NCBI GenBank assembly: GCA_004283055.1
Contig: SHLP01000007.1
Location: 1-64,000, forward strand
Length of the DNA: 64,000 bases
DNA from: Deltaproteobacteria bacterium
GTDB lineage: Bacteria; Myxococcota_A; Polyangia; Polyangiales; Houyiibacteriaceae
Reading direction: 5' to 3'
Shown here: one piece after another, positions 61,336-64,000 of the stretch
Layout of the letters: the number at the start of each line of letters is the position of its first letter
Position numbering within the stretch: position 1 is the first letter of the stretch
Made by a program: the position numbers and the translations under genes
The notes under the pieces: model-generated
Seen by the model: only the letters and a program-made list of their open reading frames with translations
Databases searched by the model: none
What the model was told of the DNA's origin: nothing

Positions 61336-62292
61336 GTGGAACGAATTCCATTCAGGAAGATTCTGACGTGGACGGCGTATCCCTTGTTCTTCGTCGTCTG
61401 TTTTCTCTTCTTCGCGTACAAGACCTTCCCGTATGAGCAGCTCGCCAATCGCATCGTTCACGAGGCGGCCGTGCGGGGCTACCAGATCGAAATCATCGAT
61501 TTGACCCACTCGGGCTTGACCGGGCTCACCTTCGAAGGCCTCCGCTGGATCGTTCCCTCCGAAGAAGAGGGCTCGCCTCCGCTCGATCTGATTTTTGACG
61601 AGCTCACCGTGAGCACATCGATATTTTCGCTGATCTCCGAGACGAAGTCGTACAGCTTCGACGCGGAGCTGGCAGGCGGCGACGCAGACGGCGACATCAC
61701 CGTCGGAGAAAAAGACTTCGAGGTGGACATCGAGATCGACGAGGTGGATCTCGGAGTGCTTCCCGCGCTGCGTCGGTACACGAAGATCCCTCTGGGCGGA
61801 ACGATCAGCGGCGAGATCACGCTGGCCATGCCGAGCGAGGTCGCGGAATCAACGGGGAACATCGCAGTCACCATCGAGCGCTTGAGCCTAGGCGACGGCA
61901 AATCCAAGCTCGAGATTCCGGATTGGGGGGGCTTGACGCTCGACCGTGCGGAGGCCGGGAACCTCGAGCTGACGGTGACGATCGAAGAGGGGGTCGCGAA
62001 CATCGAGCGCGCAACAGCTCGCGGCAAGGACCTGGAGCTCGACGCTCTGGGCAAGGTACGGCTCCTGCGACCGCTCAAGCGGTCGGATTTGAACGTGATG
62101 ATCCGAGCCAAAGTCCAGGACGCCTACAGGGAACGAAGCCCCAAGGTGGCCACCATGCTCGAGCTCGCCTCGTCGGGGCTCAAAGCCGCACAAACAGAAG
62201 ACGGCGCGATTCAATACACGATCGCCGGCGCAGTCGGCGGACGTTTGCGACCGAAGGCGGCGGGTAAGCGAACCTTCCAAGCCCCCAAGTGA
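61336..62292 (+). CDS. gspN: Type II secretion protein GspN
   Basis: A 318-residue protein with one N-terminal membrane helix (about 12-28) and a long, repetitive beta-rich periplasmic part, rich in Glu, Leu and Thr, as in GspN/AsmA-like proteins. GspN is dispensable in several species and its role is not settled. The GTG is three bases after the gspM stop. It is the last gene of the gsp operon; GspO, S, A and B are not in the window. Confidence 0.83.
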   Translation: MERIPFRKILTWTAYPLFFVVCFLFFAYKTFPYEQLANRIVHEAAVRGYQIEIIDLTHSGLTGLTFEGLRWIVPSEEEGSPPLDLIFDELTVSTSIFSLISETKSYSFDAELAGGDADGDITVGEKDFEVDIEIDEVDLGVLPALRRYTKIPLGGTISGEITLAMPSEVAESTGNIAVTIERLSLGDGKSKLEIPDWGGLTLDRAEAGNLELTVTIEEGVANIERATARGKDLELDALGKVRLLRPLKRSDLNVMIRAKVQDAYRERSPKVATMLELASSGLKAAQTEDGAIQYTIAGAVGGRLRPKAAGKRTFQAPK

Positions 62293-62353
62293 GGGCTGCC
62301 ACTGGACGTCTCGGGGGGCTGTGCTTTAGAGAGAATCCTCACGGGCAGGAGCG

Positions 62354-63340
62354 ATGACTGGAAAAGATTCAGAAGAATCGGACGAGATGGACGATCTCCA
62401 GGAGGCCGAGATTTCAGAGGATGCGCCACGCCTCGACGAAGAGGGGCCCGACGCGCTGGCAGTGCCCAGGTCGGCACTCTCCCGCCGTGACCCATTGGCG
62501 GTGTACATGCGCGACGTGCAGCGATACCCGCTTCTTTCGAAGGAAGAAGAGCACGAGCTCGCGGTGCGCTTCCTCGAAGAAGAAGACCTCGAAGCCGCGA
62601 AGCGCCTGGTCACATCGAACCTCCGGCTGGTCGTCAAGATCGCCTACGACTATCGACAGGCTTACAAAAACATTCTCGACCTGGTTCAGGAAGGCAACAT
62701 CGGTCTGATGCAGGCCGTCAAGAAGTACGACCCGTACAAAGGCGTGAAGCTCTCGAGTTACGCCGCTTGGTGGATTCGTGCATACATCCTACGCTACATT
62801 TTGAACAACCATCGCCTCGTAAAGGTCGGCACCACGCAGGCCCAGCGAAAGCTGTTCTTCAATCTGCAAAAAGAAAAGGCACGCCTCTCTGCAATGGGTA
62901 TCGAGCCAACCGCTGAAGTCATTGCCGAACGCCTGAACGTCCCAAAGCGGGACGTGGTCTCCATGGACATGCGGTTGGCAGCCGGAGATGCGTCCCTCGA
63001 TGCACCCGTCGGGATGGGAGAAGGTCGTACCGTGGCGCGCGTGGAGATCCTTCCATCCGAACAGCGCCGCGCGGACGATAACTTGGCGGATGCCGAAATT
63101 GGCGATCAGTTCTCCTCCAAGATCCACGAGTTTGGAAAGTCCCTCGAGGGCAAGGAGAAGCAGATCTTCGACGACCGCTTGGTTGCGGAAGACCCGAAAA
63201 CCCTGCAGGCGCTTGGTGACGAGTTTGGCGTTAGCCGCGAGCGTGTCCGGCAGATTGAGAAGCGTCTGCTCGAGAAGCTGAAAGCATATTTGCGTAGCAA
63301 GCTGGGCGATACCGTCGTCGAAGTCTACGAATCTCCCTAA
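62354..63340 (+). CDS. rpoH: RpoH-type (sigma-32) sigma factor
   Basis: A 328-residue sigma-70 family factor. Region 2 shows DLVQEGNIGLMQAVKKYDP and WWIRAYILRYIL; the RpoH box is QRKLFFNLQ (164-172), which sets it apart from other group 2/3 factors. Region 4 HTH is about 285-315, with GVSRERVRQIEKRLL. An acidic N-terminal tail (about 1-40) is longer than in E. coli RpoH. Myxococci carry several RpoH-like factors with developmental as well as heat-shock roles, so the stimulus cannot be assumed. Confidence 0.9.
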   Translation: MTGKDSEESDEMDDLQEAEISEDAPRLDEEGPDALAVPRSALSRRDPLAVYMRDVQRYPLLSKEEEHELAVRFLEEEDLEAAKRLVTSNLRLVVKIAYDYRQAYKNILDLVQEGNIGLMQAVKKYDPYKGVKLSSYAAWWIRAYILRYILNNHRLVKVGTTQAQRKLFFNLQKEKARLSAMGIEPTAEVIAERLNVPKRDVVSMDMRLAAGDASLDAPVGMGEGRTVARVEILPSEQRRADDNLADAEIGDQFSSKIHEFGKSLEGKEKQIFDDRLVAEDPKTLQALGDEFGVSRERVRQIEKRLLEKLKAYLRSKLGDTVVEVYESP

Positions 63341-63383
63341 AAGGCCGGGTCGCGAAGGCTCGGAGATGTGGTAACGCGACTGA

Positions 63384-64000
63384 ATGTCAGGGCGCCTATC
63401 CGTGGTTGCGACGCCGATTGGTTGTCTCGAAGACGTCACGCTTCGAGCGCTACGCGTGCTGCGCGAAGCAGACCTGATCCTCGCAGAAGACACCCGTCAC
63501 ACACGCACGCTTTGCACCAAGCACGACATCTCCACCCCCTTGCGCTCTTTTCACGCGCACAGCAATGACGCCAAGGTCTTGCAAATCGTCGAAGAGCTCG
63601 CCGAGGGCGCTCACTATGCTTTGGTGAGCGACGCTGGGACTCCGGTGGTGAGTGACCCTGGGGGTTACCTGGTCTCGCGCGCAGCGCAGGCCGGTGTCTC
63701 GGTAGAGGCCATCCCAGGTCCGAGCGCCGTCTTGGCCGCTCTTTGCGTCGCGGGGCTCCCGGTGCGTCGTTTCGTCTTCGAGGGGTTCTTGCCTCGCGGG
63801 GGCGGCGACCGCAAACGCGCGCTCGAGCGCATCGCCCACTCAGAGGTCGCCGTGGTGCTCTTCGAGTCGCCCCATCGTATCCACGCGACATTGGAGAACC
63901 TCGAGAGCGAGTTGGAGAGCGAGAGGCGAATCGCGCTCTGCCGTGAGCTCACCAAACTGCACGAGCAGACCCTGCGAGGTACCGTCCGTGAAGTCCGAGA
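63384..64000 (+). CDS. rsmI: 16S rRNA (cytidine-1402-2'-O)-methyltransferase RsmI, truncated by the window end
   Basis: The first 205 residues of RsmI, running off the right edge with no stop. Markers in order: VVATPIGCLEDVTLRAL, LAEDTRHTRTLC, VSDAGTPVVSDPGG, IPGPSAVLAAL, FEGFLPR, FESPHRI. The family methylates the ribose of C1402 in 16S rRNA with SAM. The ATG at 63384 gives the normal N-terminus; ribosome binding site is not obvious. It lies 43 bp after rpoH on the same strand. Confidence 0.92.
   Translation, partial: MSGRLSVVATPIGCLEDVTLRALRVLREADLILAEDTRHTRTLCTKHDISTPLRSFHAHSNDAKVLQIVEELAEGAHYALVSDAGTPVVSDPGGYLVSRAAQAGVSVEAIPGPSAVLAALCVAGLPVRRFVFEGFLPRGGGDRKRALERIAHSEVAVVLFESPHRIHATLENLESELESERRIALCRELTKLHEQTLRGTVREVR

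Overview
The window looks like a chromosome segment of a high-GC Gram-negative bacterium of the Myxococcota (former Deltaproteobacteria), most likely a Polyangiales- or Sandaracinus-like lineage. This placement is inferred from gene content: a Kazal-domain cysteine-rich lipoprotein, a complete Bat (aerotolerance-type) operon, F0 ATP synthase genes split from F1, a sigma-54 activator next to a full type II secretion operon, and an RpoH-type sigma factor. No rRNA, tRNA, insertion sequence, prophage or CRISPR array was seen. Coding density is very high, with many TGATG/ATGA/GTGA stop-start overlaps. The only stretch above 300 bases without a confident gene is 32158-32471.

Layout. 75-6466 (minus): a biotin-dependent acyl-CoA carboxylase operon (biotin carboxylase, carboxyltransferase, biotin carrier), then an esterase lipoprotein, a PLP enzyme and a DUF420 membrane protein. 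6549-9197 (plus): a class II amidotransferase, DusB and an OsmC protein. 9251-14629 (minus): the Kazal lipoprotein and an mrfA-mrfB pair (helicase plus DEDDh exonuclease) related to the mitomycin-repair system of Bacillus. 14771-15358 (plus): a secreted Lys/Ala-rich protein with its terminator. 15437-17840 (minus): atpZ-atpI-atpB-atpE followed by a cysteine-type ccmE. 17974-19257 (minus): hemL.

19424-27876 (plus): moxR, DUF58, a membrane protein, batA, batB, batC, batD, batE. 27938-32157: a CheY-like receiver, two SurA/PpiC-type chaperones, an enoyl-CoA hydratase and a luciferase-like oxidoreductase. 32158-34072: a noncoding stretch with an orphan terminator, a LuxR-type HTH protein and an acyl-CoA dehydrogenase. 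34186-39700: a CPA2 antiporter, mfd and a HEAT-repeat protein. 39718-46610: an APP1-like HAD protein, UPF0262, an unknown protein, glutathione reductase, PAPS reductase, a metallophosphoesterase and a PA0069-type radical SAM protein.

46683-62292 (plus): a sigma-54 response regulator followed by gspC-D-E-F-(GspG-like)-G-H-I-J-K-L-M-N. Both the regulator and gspC are preceded by matches to the sigma-54 -24/-12 promoter (GG-N10-GC), and a TGTCA-type motif recurs near both. This suggests a local circuit in which the regulator controls secretion and perhaps itself. The window ends with rpoH and a truncated rsmI.

The points I find most worth pursuing are the sigma-54/T2SS circuit, a GspG-like protein with no prepilin cleavage site, the CxxxY form of CcmE, the mrfAB pair in a Gram-negative, and the AT-rich repeat/terminator island at 32158-32471. 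All function calls rest on motifs read by eye; no database search was run.
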